Below are positions 1-12,762 of a stretch of 64,000 nucleotides of DNA, one piece after another. The translations under genes were made by a program, and so were the position numbers. Origin of the DNA: Nannobrachium achirus (lineage: Eukaryota; Chordata; Actinopteri; Myctophiformes; Myctophidae). Below the pieces are notes generated by a model that made no database searches, was not told where the DNA came from, and was given only the letters and a program-made list of their open reading frames with translations. Positions within the stretch are counted from its first letter, which is position 1; the number at the start of each line of letters is the position of its first letter. Location of the stretch: contig OY997653.1 in NCBI GenBank assembly GCA_963921795.1, positions 61,723,701 to 61,787,700 on the forward strand, written 5' to 3'.

Positions 1-167
1 CTTGTGTGTAGGTTTATGTATAAAAGATTTTGTAAAAATAAGAAAAAATTATAAGAGGAGTGAATGATGAATAAAACATAGAAAATGCATAATAAAATAT
101 CTTCAAAAGAAAATGTGACTTTATTGTGTGATTTATAATTAGATGTGGGAATTGGCTTAACGACTAA

Positions 168-324
168 AGGGCTGTCCACACCAACCACTGTAACTATAAA
201 AATGTATGGGTACAGACTCAGGATACTGTCTATAACTATAAAGATATTTGATCTAAATCGTTCTAAAGAGTCCTCACCACAACTATAACGACCAACAATA
301 TAGTTATAGTTATAGGACGGCCCT
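168..324. mobile_element. Small inverted-repeat MITE
   Basis: AGGGCTGTCCACACC at the left and TATAGGACGGCCCT at the right, with TATAACTATAA motifs inside. Confidence 0.55.
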
Positions 325-559
325 TAAACGGCCCTTAAACCGGGAGAAAATTAAAAAAGGAGAAAAACTCAAATGAAATAGGCCTATGGCTGCAAGTAGT
401 AATACGCTATCCTGATGCCTGGGATAGACAGTCTGTGAGAATATATGTGGCTACTCTCTCTCAGACTCCTCCAGAATAGCTGTATTTTATTCATTCTAGT
501 TTCACCTACAAACGTGGACTTCAAAAATCATGTAATTCACATCTAGCCTAAACCCTCTA

Positions 560-1410
560 TTAAAACAGACCTACCAAATGGACCCATAAGAGTTTATTTT
601 TGTGTTCAATTGTGCATTCACATGGGGTCTAACTAAGTACATGTGCCTATACTATCACTACTGGCATATACAGTACCTTACATGAAAGATTACTCAAATG
701 GGTCCATTTGGACACTCTCATGGGGTCTAAATTACTTTTTTGTCCAGCATAATGTGATAATTCTACAAGTTTATTTAAGTTTCATTTTAAATGAATTAAT
801 AAAATAAAACTCATAGGCGACACAGATGATGGTGCTTACTTTCACATCATGCATTCTAACTCGCTTATACCTACCGTACATTGTCAAACCATTACTCAAT
901 ATTTCTGGCAAATTTGAAGTGTACTTTGCTGTACACAGAACACCTCTGTGCTAAACTGTTTAGCTTAGCGTCTATAGTCTATAAGGTAAGACTAGACACT
1001 TGTAAATGTGCAAGATGTTTGAAAGTGTATACGCTGCACGTATCATGTCCTAGAAGCTTAAAGTGTCCCTTTGTGCAATACCTGGCCTTTGAGCTTGACT
1101 CTGTGAGCTGACGGGCTTATGGGATGGTCAGTAAACGGCACAAAAATCCAAATAAGCAGAGTTAAGACGGGCACAGACAGAGAAGATTAGACCTGCAGAC
1201 AGTGAAAGGCTTCTTTGCTTAGACCACATTAGAACCATTGACCTAAACATAAACATAAACATTGACCTATAGATACAACCAGCCTTTACTAGAGAACCTG
1301 AACCGACTGCCTGTCTGTCTGGGACCGGAGACATGCTGTGTGTTGAACAATGCCAAAGACACTGGCACAGCTTTTACATTTAATATGGTATACCTGGTTA
1401 TACTATAGAT
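560..1410. other. No gene; fragment of an alternative-core palindrome
   Basis: CAAATGGACCCATAAGAG (567) and CAAATGGGTCCATTTGGACA (697) are remnants of the GTACAAATGGAACC core. The rest is unique sequence. Confidence 0.4.
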
Positions 1411-1800
1411 CAGGGTTCTTCAAAATTTTCAGGCCAAGGACAGCTTAGCTCAGAGAGAGATGAAGCAGGGACCCCCTCCACATATCATGTCACTGTCTGG
1501 CCAAAAACTTATTGGCATAAATCAGGGCTATTGAACACCCTTTACATCTGAGTGTTGGTTAAAATTATATTGAACCAATGCTTGGAGTTAGGAGGTTTCA
1601 GCCCGACAGGAGAGATATATTATTAAATATGTTGCTATTAAAGTTTAGATTCATAGACTTGTTTGACAGCACTATCATCAAGTGTAAAGGATATTTTTTT
1701 TTGTTAACGTGTATTCTCAGAACTTTAACCACTTAAACCGTCATTTAGTAAACGTGACCTTTCACTCTTGGTCTGCTCCAGTCTACACCAAACCTCTTTG
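1411..1800. mobile_element. Decayed CAGGGGTC-family MITE with nested MITE
   Basis: Matches 12894-13350 (AGAGAGAGATGAAGCAGGGA...TTGACAGCACTATCATCA). It is interrupted at about 1493-1605 by the CTGTCAGGCC family in reverse. Confidence 0.65.
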
Positions 1801-3260
1801 CTGAAAGGAATTTAGAGACCTGTGAATTTAGAGGACCAAACATTACACGTGAACAATAACATAATGTGCACATACCACAGGGCAAGCAGAACTATTAACC
1901 CACCAATGGGAGCAAACTTCATCTTTTCTGGAATGCCATCGATACAGTCACCACATTCCTGTCATCCAGCGATGACGAGAACACAGTGAAAAGGAGAAAT
2001 TCTCAGAAATCATTTTCTGGAAAAAAATGCCATACACCAAATTGCACATCTTGATAGTGTGCTGTTTGCTTGGGGAACAATAGGCGTCCTCATTGCCAAA
2101 GGCCACAAACGAACGGAGAGGTCCAACGTGCTTCCCTCAGCCACCTCCACACAGTGAGGTCCAACGTGCTTGCTTCTCTCAGCCACCTCCACACAGTCAA
2201 ATCCTCACTGTTACAATGATTCAACCACATGAAAAGGATCCAATATAAATATGTAGTTAAAATAAAAAAGTGTTAAACCTTGCCAAAGTCAAATCCATGG
2301 CAGTTGGAGTTCACACCACAACTACGGTATAACAACAGGAGTGGTGAAAAAGTTAGATATCGTCGTTGTCGGGTGGAAACCTTGTATGTCCAAAACCGTT
2401 TGTTCTGTATTTATCATTTTAAAAATGATTTAAACTAGTGAAAACAGCCGTTCTACAAGCACACAACGCCTCGCGGTGCGAGGCGTTGTGTGCTTGTAGA
2501 TCGGCTGTTTTCACTACTTTTGTGCGACGGCCTTGTGTGATGAAGCAGGACTTTGCTTTGCGAAAACAATTACAAATTTGAAACTTGGAGATACAAGGTT
2601 TCTGCCTGACAGTGACGATATTATGTGGTTAAGCTTGGTGTGAATGTCATTCTAGGCACGAAAATAGCAGATCTACAAGCTCACAACGAACAAATCGTGA
2701 TATGTAGATCGGCTTGTAGCCGTAGTTAACAAAAGTGTAAGTGTACAAATGTAAGTGTAAGTGTACAAAATGTAATCAAATGGGCCCGTAAGTGTCCATG
2801 TGGTTGCATTTCTCTGAGTTCAAAATGCATAAATTCTCATTTCAACATCAGGATTTCACCGTGCCAGACCGTCATCATCGCCACTTACATCATTTTTTAA
2901 TCATCAAAAAAGGTGGACCTTTCAACGCGGCTCCTGGGCATGAGTTGATAACTTGTATATTTTCCACATTCCTCCGGGTCTTACCTGCGTAATGTGATCC
3001 CCGACCCCAAAGGTCCAAAGCTCCCGGAATATCACTGATTAAGTCATGTGTGTGTTTTCAGCACAAAGCCGTGGCGAGAGGAGAGTAACATGAGATGAGT
3101 CTCGCTGATCCATGCAGCGATAACGTGCTCTGCTCGCTCAGAGAGTCTGTTTCACTGTAAGAGAGAGAAACTATCAGTAGGAACCTTGCATCGGTTTTAT
3201 GCCAGGTCATTTGTTATGATGTACCTGGAGTTATTATGCAGTTTGACTCGTTGGCAGCCT
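1801..3260. other. No gene outside the 2364 MITE
   Basis: A 50-bp tandem duplication (GAGGTCCAACGTGCTT...CCACACAGT) lies at 2118-2205 and a decayed hairpin module at 2662-2717. Nothing else was recognised. Confidence 0.45.
2364..2626. mobile_element. TIR MITE (GTCGTTGTCGGG family) with central hairpin
   Basis: ATATCGTCGTTGTCGGG at the left and CTGACAGTGACGATAT at the right, with a near-perfect hairpin module at 2437-2515. Homologous over its whole length to the copy at 55850. Confidence 0.8.
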
Positions 3261-3452
<192 letters not shown>

Positions 3453-3582
3453 TGATATCTCACAACATCAGAAATACTGACTGACTAACTGATGCCATAG
3501 CAGCACTGCTGTAGGAAACACAGGACTGATGATACAAGTCAGAGTAGATGCAAAGTTTGATGCCGAACAGTCATCGGTATAG

Positions 3583-3994
3583 ACCAGGGGTCTTCAACAG
3601 GGGGTCCGGGACCCCTAGGAGGTCCTCAGAGTTACTACAGGGGGTCCTCCAAATCTTCCAATCCTTTTTATATTAACAACTTGAACCCCAGTGTCCATAT
3701 TCTGAGAACTGTAGCCAAAAATAGCTGATCTACAAGCTCACAATGCCTCGCGCTAAAGAGCTTTGGTGTAGAGGGGAAAAAGAGCAGACTAAGTACAGTG
3801 AAAGGTCAAGTTTATTAAGTATTGACGGTTCAAGTGGTTCAATATTTCAAAACACAAATTGACATGAATCCAAAATACACTTATGATTGTGCTGTCAAAC
3901 AATGAAGCTACTGTATATGGAATCTATGAAAAGGTTGTGGGGGTCCCTGCTTCATCTCTCTCTCAAATAAGGGGTCCTTGGCCTGAAAACGTTG
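3583..3994. mobile_element. CAGGGGTCTTCAAC-family MITE
   Basis: CAGGGGTCTTCAACAGGGGG / AACGTTGAAGACCCCTG. Only half of a hairpin module remains at 3716-3757. No TSD is visible. Confidence 0.75.
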
Positions 3995-5063
3995 AAGACC
4001 CCTGCTTTAATGAACTCAAGTTTAACAAGGTTTATAGATATAATGTAACTATAAAACACTCTATCATAGAATGTCACTCGTTGCAATCCCCATGTGCTAT
4101 ACAGTATGTTTACTGCAACAGTAGATCATGTTTCCACCATAACATTTCATGGAAACTGTAAAAAGAACTTTATGTGGATATTTGATACACATGTAAGTTT
4201 TACTCCAAGTAATATTGCTGACAGTTATGAGACCTGCAAGTAACACAACATGAGACCTTCTTTTCACAGACCTAATCTGTCAACTACAGTACTTAGAATC
4301 CCTACTCACTGGGAATTCAAATTAACCAGTAAAGCCTCTATCAGAGTCCAGGTTGAAGAGCTATTCACTGCAAATTTTAGGTGTAAAGCTATCCACCTAA
4401 AGTGAGAAAACAAGTGGAGGCCATCATAGTCAGTCACGGTGAAGTCCTACAACTGTGACTGAGTGGTCTAGATTGTTCGCGGTGGATTGCTCTTCACCGC
4501 GAGTAATGACGCAATGTTGTAGTTTTATGACATAAAAAGACTACACCGCGATGGATAGCTCATCACCCGCGGTGCCTACTATGATAGGGGCTTAAGACTC
4601 CCTAATCGGGAGATAAGCGACCGTCCCGTTGCATACACAAACTTTAGTAGGCAGTCGTAGCCAATCAGGGGGGAATATGGGAAATGGGACAGATACATGT
4701 TGATGACATGACTTTAGAGATACTGTGTACCGCTTTGTGTGATTTTAGGGCAAAATCTGTAGGAGCAGTGTCCAAAGATGTGTTTTGCAAGAATCGGCAT
4801 CATGGCAGCGCTAGAAGAGGGCAATGTGAGAAATTAGATTATTTAGAAAATGGACAATCTACAAGTTCACAAACGTGTCACTAGACTGACTTTTGTGTTG
4901 TTTTTTTACATTTTTGCCCAAAATAGGGACTCCGGGGTTATGGTGGTTGAGAGCAGTGGTTTGTGGATTTAGGTGGTTGTTTCATCAATCATTGGTCAGA
5001 GCGTCCATTCCACTCATGCTTGGGATGACTCGGTAATTTACAGCATTAACAGACACAACTTAA
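3995..5063. other. No gene; possible old MITE at 4420-4600
   Basis: GGCCATCATAGTCAGTCACG...CGCGGTGGATTGCTC partly pairs with GATGGATAGCTCATC...CTATGATAG. Ends are unclear. The rest is unique. Confidence 0.35.
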
Positions 5064-5195
5064 GAGGGCGCCGGGGGGGCCAGAGGGAGGGGGGGGCCGG
5101 GGGGGCCAGAGGGAGGGGGGGGCCGGGGAGGCCGGGGGGGCAGAGGGGAGGGGGGGGCCGGGGGGGGGCCGGGGAGGCCAGAGGGCAGGAATTTG
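5064..5195. repeat. G-tract array (GGGGGGCCGGGG)
   Basis: More than ten runs of four to nine G on the plus strand, separated by CC or AGA, a strong G-quadruplex-forming sequence. Confidence 0.9.
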
Positions 5196-5272
5196 CTAGT
5201 GTTTAAGTCTCATGACCTGAGGTAGTCTTACAATAATAACAGAGCCCATGTCTTAGGGACTATCAGGGTAAG

Positions 5273-5357
5273 CACGAGAGAGGAGAGGAGAGGAGGAGAG
5301 GAGAGGAGAGGAGAGGAGAGGAGAGGAGAGGAGAGAGAGAGGAGAGGAGAGGAGAGG
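5273..5357. repeat. (GAGAG)n microsatellite
   Basis: GGAGAGGAGA units with small length changes. Confidence 0.93.
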
Positions 5358-5380
5358 TGGCATCAGTTGATAACATACTA

Positions 5381-5813
5381 GTCTCGCGTAGCCAGACAAC
5401 TATTCCACAATCTCCGAATGCTATATAGAGTCTGGAATGACAGCTCCTGAACGGCGAGTATCAGAAGTAGCCAGTGCTGCACTGAACTGTAGTCCCATTG
5501 GAAACATAACAGAAGCACACTCGCACAAACAGTAATTCGAGCGGCATATTCTTCTTTATGGGTGTATAGTTTAAGACAACATTTGAAAACATCATGGAAG
5601 TAACACCAACAACACCAGAGAAAGACAAAATAAAGTCCCAAAAAATATTGAAAGGAGACATAACGCTTCCCAGTAGGACTTGTTATTGCTACTGCACCAA
5701 GGGAGCGGGTGCGTCACATCCGCTTTATCTCACACTCTTTTTATTTCCGTCTCCAGACTGTATGCCGGGAGCAATTACAAATCGCGTTAGGCAACAGTCT
5801 GGCCACACAAGAC
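5381..5813. mobile_element. 433-bp TIR element with 13-bp TSD
   Basis: Left end GTCTCGCGTAGCCAGAC, right end GTCTGGCCACACAAGAC. Flanks TGATAACATACTA (5368-5380) and TAATAACATACTA (5814-5826) match at 12 of 13 positions. The right-hand 48 bp are homologous to the 66-bp copy at 57458. Confidence 0.8.
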
Positions 5814-5826
5814 TAATAACATACTA

Positions 5827-6355
5827 ACAGAATCATATTTAAAGGACTGAGATATCAATGATGAGCAAGATGCATCTCATTGTCCTGACTCCTCCTGAGC
5901 TTCAGCTGTCAAAGTGGCAACCCCTCTGAATGGCTTATAGACTGTTTTCCGAGCAATGCGATTGGCTCTCCAGATGTCTCGACATCTGGATTGTCAGTTT
6001 AGCTGATTGAGACAAGAGAGGCACAAATGTAGTGTAGGTATGATTTATGTAATCAAGTGATTACAGTGGCCACACTGAGGCCCTATTATTGGTCAGTGGG
6101 AGGAAGCATGGGGTGTGTTGTTTTTGGTACGTCTGGACCGGAGGTTTCTCTGTGTCCACTAACCAGCATGCCCCCCCCCCCCCCCCCCCCCCCCCCGAGC
6201 ACAGGTGGTCCCTCCCTCCTCAGGTTTCTGATGTTGAAAGGAACTGCTACTGCAGTTTTACAGAGTCACATGTTTGCCACGCTATATTGGGCCCCGGGTG
6301 GACAGAAAAACGTGTTCCAGTAAGTCATCAGACACGAGCCTACCGGGCTGTCTGG
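5827..6355. other. No gene; 26-bp poly-C run
   Basis: A C run at 6172-6197; otherwise unique. Confidence 0.6.
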
Positions 6356-6855
6356 AGGGGCGTCACAAGGGGGAGGAAAGTGGGACTGAGTTACTAACTA
6401 GGGCCCAGTGTGGAGGGGCTCTAGTAGTAACTTTAGCTATTGAAAAATAGCAGATATACAACCAAGCTTGTTGATCTGCTATTTTTGAAAAGTCGTGAAA
6501 ATGTGTGCAAATCTTTGAATATATGTATTTTTTAAGCGGACATTTTGTAACTCAAATTTTGATTCTGGGGGTGTCCCTGGAACTAAATATTTTGAGATGG
6601 GGGTCCGTGGCCAAATACATATCATCTTGGGGGTCCTTGACATGAAAACGTTTGAGCACCACTGACATAGAAACATAGGTTTCTTGCACACATTTTCACA
6701 ATCTTTCAAACATAGCAGATCTACAAGCTCGCAGCGCGGCACTCGGTGCCGCGCTGTGAGCTTGTATATCTGCTATTTTTCAATAGTTGACATTCATGGG
6801 GGGCCCACAGTGAATCCTAGTACCCAGGGCCCAGAATTTGGTGTGACGCTCCTGG
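6356..6855. mobile_element. GGGGCGTCACAAG-family composite MITE
   Basis: AGGGGCGTCACAAG / GTGTGACGCTCCTG, TSD CTGTCTGG/CTGTCAGG (7 of 8). A degenerate hairpin (6440-6490) and a full hairpin (6712-6776) flank the TTGAGCACCACTG segment. Confidence 0.82.
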
Positions 6856-6863
6856 CTGTCAGG

Positions 6864-7501
6864 AATCGGGTTTGGCCGCGGTTTGAAAGCAAAAGAGAGA
6901 GAAGACGCGTGAATGAAATAGCTCGACTGTGAACATAGAACTAATTTGGTATAATTACAAAAAGGTCTGGCATAAGGTATGTATGGCCAGCTAGAGTCAG
7001 CTAATTCATACAAAGTAATGAGAGTTTATTTCACTGGCCAGGTGGCTCTCATCTCCGTCCAGGGCAGGATTAAATGCCTTGCTCTGCACCCAGAATAGTA
7101 TATTTGTAGAAGTAATACAAGCTGTCCGCTAGCTAGTCCAGTGGTTCTCAAACTTTTTTGATTCAGGACACCGCTGAATTACACTGTTCATTTTTGGAAT
7201 CTTATGTAATATTACTCTAGGTAAATATGCAAATCTTTCCCCCAAAGATACATTAGTCACTGCATGGACACAGATTTTTGGTGAAGAGAGTTGATAGAGT
7301 AGGTGGAAAAATACATCAAGTACAGTGCCACTGAAGTGATATTGATGGATTTCAAATATTATCAAAGTATTCTGCGGCACAAAGTACTCTGTGGGAGAAA
7401 CCCAACAATGACAACCATTCACACAAGCTCACTAGACATTGGAGATCTGTTACTTTTGCCAAATGTTCGCCCCCAGAATAGCGACACTAGGGTTCATGTC
7501 T
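6864..7501. other. No gene; lone MITE end
   Basis: CCAGTGGTTCTCAAACTTTT at 7138 is one end of a CAGTGGTT-family element without a recognisable partner. The rest is unique. Confidence 0.4.
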
Positions 7502-7505
7502 TTAA

Positions 7506-7966
7506 AGGACAACTTTGTTTTTTTTACAACAAGGGTTCATATTTTAGATTGTAATTAGAGAAAAGAAAAAGTGAGTGTTAAAATGTTTTCATTTGCTTCG
7601 TTCTATTGTTTTATCGCGTTTAGCGTGCTAAAATGTGGGGCATGCGTACGCATGGGGGCATGCGTACAAGTGGCTAAATATGTCTTTTTAGACACAATAA
7701 GCCAGCTGTTTCTTTATCGCTATTTACAGTAACACTTCTAGCCCCCATAAGTCACATCTAACCATGAAAGGTTGCGTTGTATCTTGGGAATGGGCTTATT
7801 CTGTGTAAAATGACATATTTAGCCACTTGTACGCACCAACCACTGAAATAAGAATCTCTAAAACAATAGAAAGAAGTAAATGAAATAATTTTAACACTCA
7901 TCTTTTATAATCTTTAATTACAATCTAAAATATGAACCCTTGTTGTAAAAAAACTAAAGTTGTCCT
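7506..7966. mobile_element. TTAA-flanked MITE with about 60-bp TIRs and longer inner pairing
   Basis: AGGACAACTTTGTTTTTTTT / AACTAAAGTTGTCCT between two TTAA sites (7502-7505, 7967-7970), the piggyBac/Kolobok target pattern. Inner arms also pair around GCATGCGTACAAGTGGCTAA. Confidence 0.82.
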
Positions 7967-7989
7967 TTAACAACCCCAGTGCAGCGCAG

Positions 7990-8925
7990 CACAGCAGTGT
8001 TGATTTTGACAGCAAGTTTAGATTTAGTTTTAGTCAGTTTCTTTTTAAATAAAATGCTTCAGTCATATTTTAGTGAATCTGAAAGGTTGTAGTTTTAGTC
8101 AACTAAATATCATAAGATTTTAGTCAATTAATTCTACTGTTGATTTTGTCGACTAAAATGTATTTTGGCAGGCCTTGATGGTGTCGTAATGCCTGATTTT
8201 ACACTCGGTTGCGTGCTGAAAATAGCCGAACAAGCTCACGACACGCCTCAGCTTGACGCCTTGTGAGCTTGTAAATCTGCCATTTTCAGAGGTCAACTAA
8301 AATAAAATGACTTGTCTTTTAGTTCCACTGTCTGGATCTCTTCTCCACTAGTCCCTCCCTAACATTTTAGACTAGTTTTTAGTTGTTGACTAAATAGTCT
8401 TTATGCATATACGCCATTTTGTTCTACTTCCGGGTGTCTTTCGACTTTCCTTCACAGGGTGTTACTGATGATACTAATGAAGGCTCTGTTTGATTTATTG
8501 TACAGTGGTTCTTTAATTTCAAGGACCCCCATAACTCTGTACAAATGGAATCAACAAATGGAATCAAATTGACCTTTGCAGGTCCATTTGCTTCCATTTG
8601 TACACTGTCAGAGTTACACACCTGTATGGGGACATTTGAAACCCACTCAAGGACACTTTGAGACCACTGGTGTAGCAGAGTGTTTCCATAGTGAGCCAAC
8701 ATGCACAATATCAGCACCCTGACTCTGTTTGACCAGAATGGAACAGACCCTTCATTAGTATCATTGGTAACACCTGTGAAGGAAGTCGAAAGACACCCGG
8801 AAGTAGAACAAAATGGCGTATATGCATAGAGCCTAATAGTTTTAGTCATCATAGCGTAGTTTTTATTTAGTTTTCGTCAGTAGTCGACGAACATTTTTCG
8901 ACATTGACGAAATCAACACTGCTGC
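7990..8925. mobile_element. CAGTGTTGATTTTG-family MITE, doubly interrupted
   Basis: CAGTGTTGATTTTGACAGC / GACGAAATCAACACTG. It has a degenerate hairpin module (8214-8287) and a second TIR element at 8409-8821 (TACGCCATTTTGTTCTACTT / mirrored, flanked by TATGCATA). That element is itself interrupted at its centre by a CAGTGGTT-type MITE with the alternative core (about 8503-8672). Confidence 0.8.
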
Positions 8926-9108
8926 AGTGCACAGCCAGTGCTATAAATACTTTTGCCTTTGAAGGATGGTGTGGTAAACAGCAGCACAGACACAATCAAA
9001 ATACAATCTTATTCATTACAGGCCTCTGTGTGACGAACTGCAGAGCAATCAATCACAGTCCTGTCGTCACCGTGTGTGTAAGGGCTTTTTGAGCAGCGTG
9101 GTGTTTTC

Positions 9109-9347
<239 letters not shown>

Positions 9348-9348
9348 A

Positions 9349-9796
9349 GGGGCGTCACAAGGGGGGGCAGGGGGAAGTGGGACTGAGTAACCAGGGCCCA
9401 AGGTGGAATTATTTTATACTTAAGCTAGTGAAAAAAAAAATTGAAACGTTGTGTGCAAATCTTTGAATACCGGTATATGTATTTTTTAAGCGAACATTTG
9501 TAACTCAAATTCTGCTTCTGGAGGGGTCCCTGGAACTAAATATTTTGAGATGGGGGTCCGTGACCAAATACATATCATTTTGGGGGTCCTTCACATGAAA
9601 AGGTTTGAGCACCACTGATGTAGAAAAATCCAAACATCCAAACATCCCAAAAAAAAAAAAATAATTAAAATAGCAGATCTTCAAGCTCGCAGCTCTTGAG
9701 CTGCAAGCTTGTATTTCTGCTATTTTCAATAGTTAAAGCACAAAAATGTGAGTGAATCCTTGTACTCAGGGCCCAGAATTTGGTGCGACATCCCTG
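9349..9796. mobile_element. GGGGCGTCACAAG-family composite MITE
   Basis: AGGGGCGTCACAAG / GTGCGACATCCCTG. The first hairpin module is lost; the second is 9667-9727 with a short apex. Poly-C and (CA)n follow to 9859. Confidence 0.75.
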
Positions 9797-9819
9797 CTCC
9801 CCCCCCACCCACCCAGCCC

Positions 9820-9850
<31 letters not shown>

Positions 9851-10088
9851 ACACACACTCTCTCCTCCTCTGTCAAGATCTTCCACATGGCCTTGGCAGC
9901 TTGGCAGCCTGGACGGTGTGGAGAAGAACGTGACTCAGTGAATTCCATTTTCTCACATTGTTCAGGGTTGAGTCTTGGATTGTGCTGTGCTCCCAGAGTG
10001 CATCTGGATGTGTGTCTATAATCGCCTCTGTGATGTTCTTTTGAATGCGCTGCGGAGGAGGGGGGGGGGGGGGGGAGCTGGTGTGTTG

Positions 10089-10548
10089 CAGTGTTGTTTT
10101 TGACAGCAAATTTTGTCTTAGTTTTAGTCATAGTCTTTTGAAGAAAATCTCATTTAGTTTTAGTCATAATTTAGTCCCTTGAAAGTTCTAGTTTTAGTCT
10201 AATTTTAGTCGACTAAATATCATAACATTTTATGGCGACTAAATCTACAGTTGATTTAGTCAATGGCCTTGATGCCATCATAATGACTGATTTTACACTT
10301 GGTTGTGTGCTGAAAATAGCCGATCTACAAGCTCACAGCGCGTCGCAGCGCGACGCGTTGTGAGCTTGTAGATCTGCTATTTTCAGCACGCAGCACCTGA
10401 GAGCAACCAAACCCAGTCTCCACCAGTCCCTCCCTAACGTTTTGGTCTAGTTTTTATTTTGTTGACGAAATTGTCAATATATTTAGTATTAGTGTTAGTC
10501 ATCACAGCTTAGTTTTTATTAATTTTTTTCAGTGAAAAAAACGCACTG
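10089..10548. mobile_element. CAGTGTTGTTTTTG-family hAT MITE
   Basis: CAGTGTTGTTTTTGACAGC at the left, AAAAAACGCACTG at the right, perfect TSD GTGTGTTG (10081-10088, 10549-10556). The centre is a full hairpin module at 10307-10389. Confidence 0.92.
10307..10389. repeat. Hairpin module copy, near-perfect palindrome
   Basis: GTGCTGAAAATAGCCGATCT is mirrored by AGATCTGCTATTTTCAGCAC, apex GCGCGTCGCAGCGCGACGCG. Confidence 0.92.
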
Positions 10549-10556
10549 GTGTGTTG

Positions 10557-11240
10557 CTGCGATCTGAGTGTACTTTGTTCAATTATACAAACATAAGCAT
10601 GCCATGCACACACACTCGCACACGTAACCGAGCAAAAGACACGTGTGAATGTATGGGATGCACACAATCAAACACACACAGGTGCACGCACAGCAGCCTC
10701 GCCCCCGGCTTTTCAACAGAACAAACGGGCCTGCTGGTCCTCATATCTCTGTGTGGCTCATTGACATAAGCATTTGTGACTCAGCGTGACTGAGGGGCAG
10801 TCATTTCGGAAGGCAGGGTTTTTCACTACTGCTAATATGACTTTTTTTTTCTAAAATGAAAAAAGCCACAAATGCATCTCAAAATATCTAGGCTACATTT
10901 CACAGCTTAACTCTGCATGTAAATAAGACTTTTTTTTAATTAATGTGAGAGATCGTCAGGTCATTTGCAGGTTAGACATTTATTTAGAACTTGAATATCT
11001 CAAAAGTAGTATTTCAGCATGGCATCATTCTATAAGCCATATCTTCAAAAACTGTTGGGTCAATCTCCACAACCAATATATCATTTTGTAGCTATGATCC
11101 CCAGCTTTCAAATGAAAAAAATGGAAAAGAGAAAAAATGCAATGACTAGCCGTCAGCCGCGCTGGGACACATTTGTTTTCTTGCTCAGGGGAAACTACAG
11201 CGTGCTTAGCTTGTTTGTGAGCACAACGAGTGCTCAATGA
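10557..11240. other. No gene seen
   Basis: CA-rich stretch at 10607-10690, then AT-rich unique sequence. Confidence 0.4.
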
Positions 11241-11248
11241 GTGCAGAC

Positions 11249-11766
11249 TAGGGCATTCACCAAATATTTGAATATTCGAATATCAAAGTCACTATTCAAC
11301 GTTGTTCACCGAAGTCCAATATTCGCTTACTTTAATGTTGTTATTGTTTTCCTCTTTAAAAAAATATATAGTTTATAAAGCTTGGCGAGATACAGTACAG
11401 TAGGAAGTCATAAGAATGAGTTGTCAATGCCCCTGGTGGATGAATTTGTTAATGCTCTATACCAGGGGTTCTCAAACCTTTTTTAGGCCGTGACCCCCAA
11501 AATAAACATATTTGAACTGGGGACCCCCACCCTGACAAGCACTTGGAATTGTAGGTATTACATTTAAAAAATAGCAGATCTACATGCTCACAACGCCTCG
11601 CAACGCGAGGTGTTCTGAGTATGTAGATCGGCTATTTTCACAATGTTCGCCTCTAGTACTTAACATTTGACAGTTTGGCCAGTCCTGTCGAATAGTCGAC
11701 TATTCGAATACTTTGAGGTCGAATAATTCGAACACTAAAAATCCCAATTCTACTATGAATGCCCGA
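11249..11766. mobile_element. ATTCGAATA-rich hAT MITE with nested MITE
   Basis: TAGGGCATTCAC / TGAATGCCCGA, TSD GTGCAGAC/GTGCACAC (7 of 8). A CAGGGGTTCTCAAA-type MITE (about 11463-11690) with a hairpin module (11567-11640) sits in its middle. Confidence 0.8.
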
Positions 11767-11907
11767 GTGCACACTGCGTCCTCATTCCCTTCCACTGTGA
11801 TGTTCTTTCCCGATATATTCTGGTCAGGTGGGCCTGCTGTGAATCATTATTTCCCCACTGAGGATTGAAGGGTGAGTGAGAGAGAGAGCAGTGGAAACGT
11901 CGCTGCA

Positions 11908-12434
11908 GTCCAACTGTAGTATTTGGGAGCAGGGATGTCGCACCAAATTCGGGGCCCTGGCCTGGGTACAAGGATCACATTTTGTGCTTTAACTCTAGAA
12001 AAATAGCAGATATACAAGTACAATGTGTGATGTCATCACATTGTGATTTGCAATACAAACCCCAAAATCAATCCTCCAGTTCTAGGCAACACAGAAGAGG
12101 GGGAACTTTTTTTTATTTCCACACAACTCCTCTAAGGTATATTAATGACATAGTTCAATATTGAAAATGGGTGGTCTTCCCCTTTAAAAAATACAAATAT
12201 TCAAAGATTTGCACATATTTTCACGACTTTTCAAAAATAGCAGATCTATATGCTCGCAGCGCAGCACTCGGTGCCGTGCTGTGAGCTTGTATATCTGCTA
12301 TTTTTCAATAGCTAAAGCACAAAATAATAAAGGCCCCCTCCACCTTGGGCCCTAGTAACTCAGTCCCACTCCCCCCCCCCCCCCCCCCCCCCCCCCCTTG
12401 TGACGCCCCTGGTCCAACTGTAGTAGTTGGGATG
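11908..12434 (-). mobile_element. GGGGCGTCACAAG-family MITE flanked by 22-bp direct repeats
   Basis: The element at 11930-12411 (CAGGGATGTCGCACC / TTGTGACGCCCCTG). Immediately outside, GTCCAACTGTAGTATTTGGG + AG (11908-11929) and GTCCAACTGTAGTAGTTGGG + ATG (12412-12434) form a 22/23-bp repeat. It has a partial first and a full second hairpin module (12233-12305) and a poly-C run at 12371. Confidence 0.85.
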
Positions 12435-12745
12435 TATTGGTGGGAAGGGAGAGCAAGAAGAGACCGATGCAGGACCTTGGAACGCTCGTGGTTCATTATC
12501 CATTGTTTGAACTCTTAAAGGGCAGGAGCCAAATTAGAGCGCCGCTCGTGTTTCACAGACGATATCCAGGGCTTTGTTTTTAGACGACGGCGGGCTCGGT
12601 GTCAGATATGTGTTCGCTTTGTGCATCCAGGAAAAACAGCACCCATTATTAGTCATTCATTTAGATCATTTTGATCATGATTGATTGTTCGCAGCTCGAC
12701 CAACTGAGGAGGCGGTCTGTCTGTGTATTATGTATGAAACTCTGT

Positions 12746-12762
12746 TCCACCAGAGGGCGCTG
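12746..12762 (+). promoter_or_regulatory. CTCF-like motif
   Basis: TCCACCAGAGGGCGCTG is a close CTCF core match in a unique stretch (12435-12885) that otherwise shows no gene. Motif only. Confidence 0.4.
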
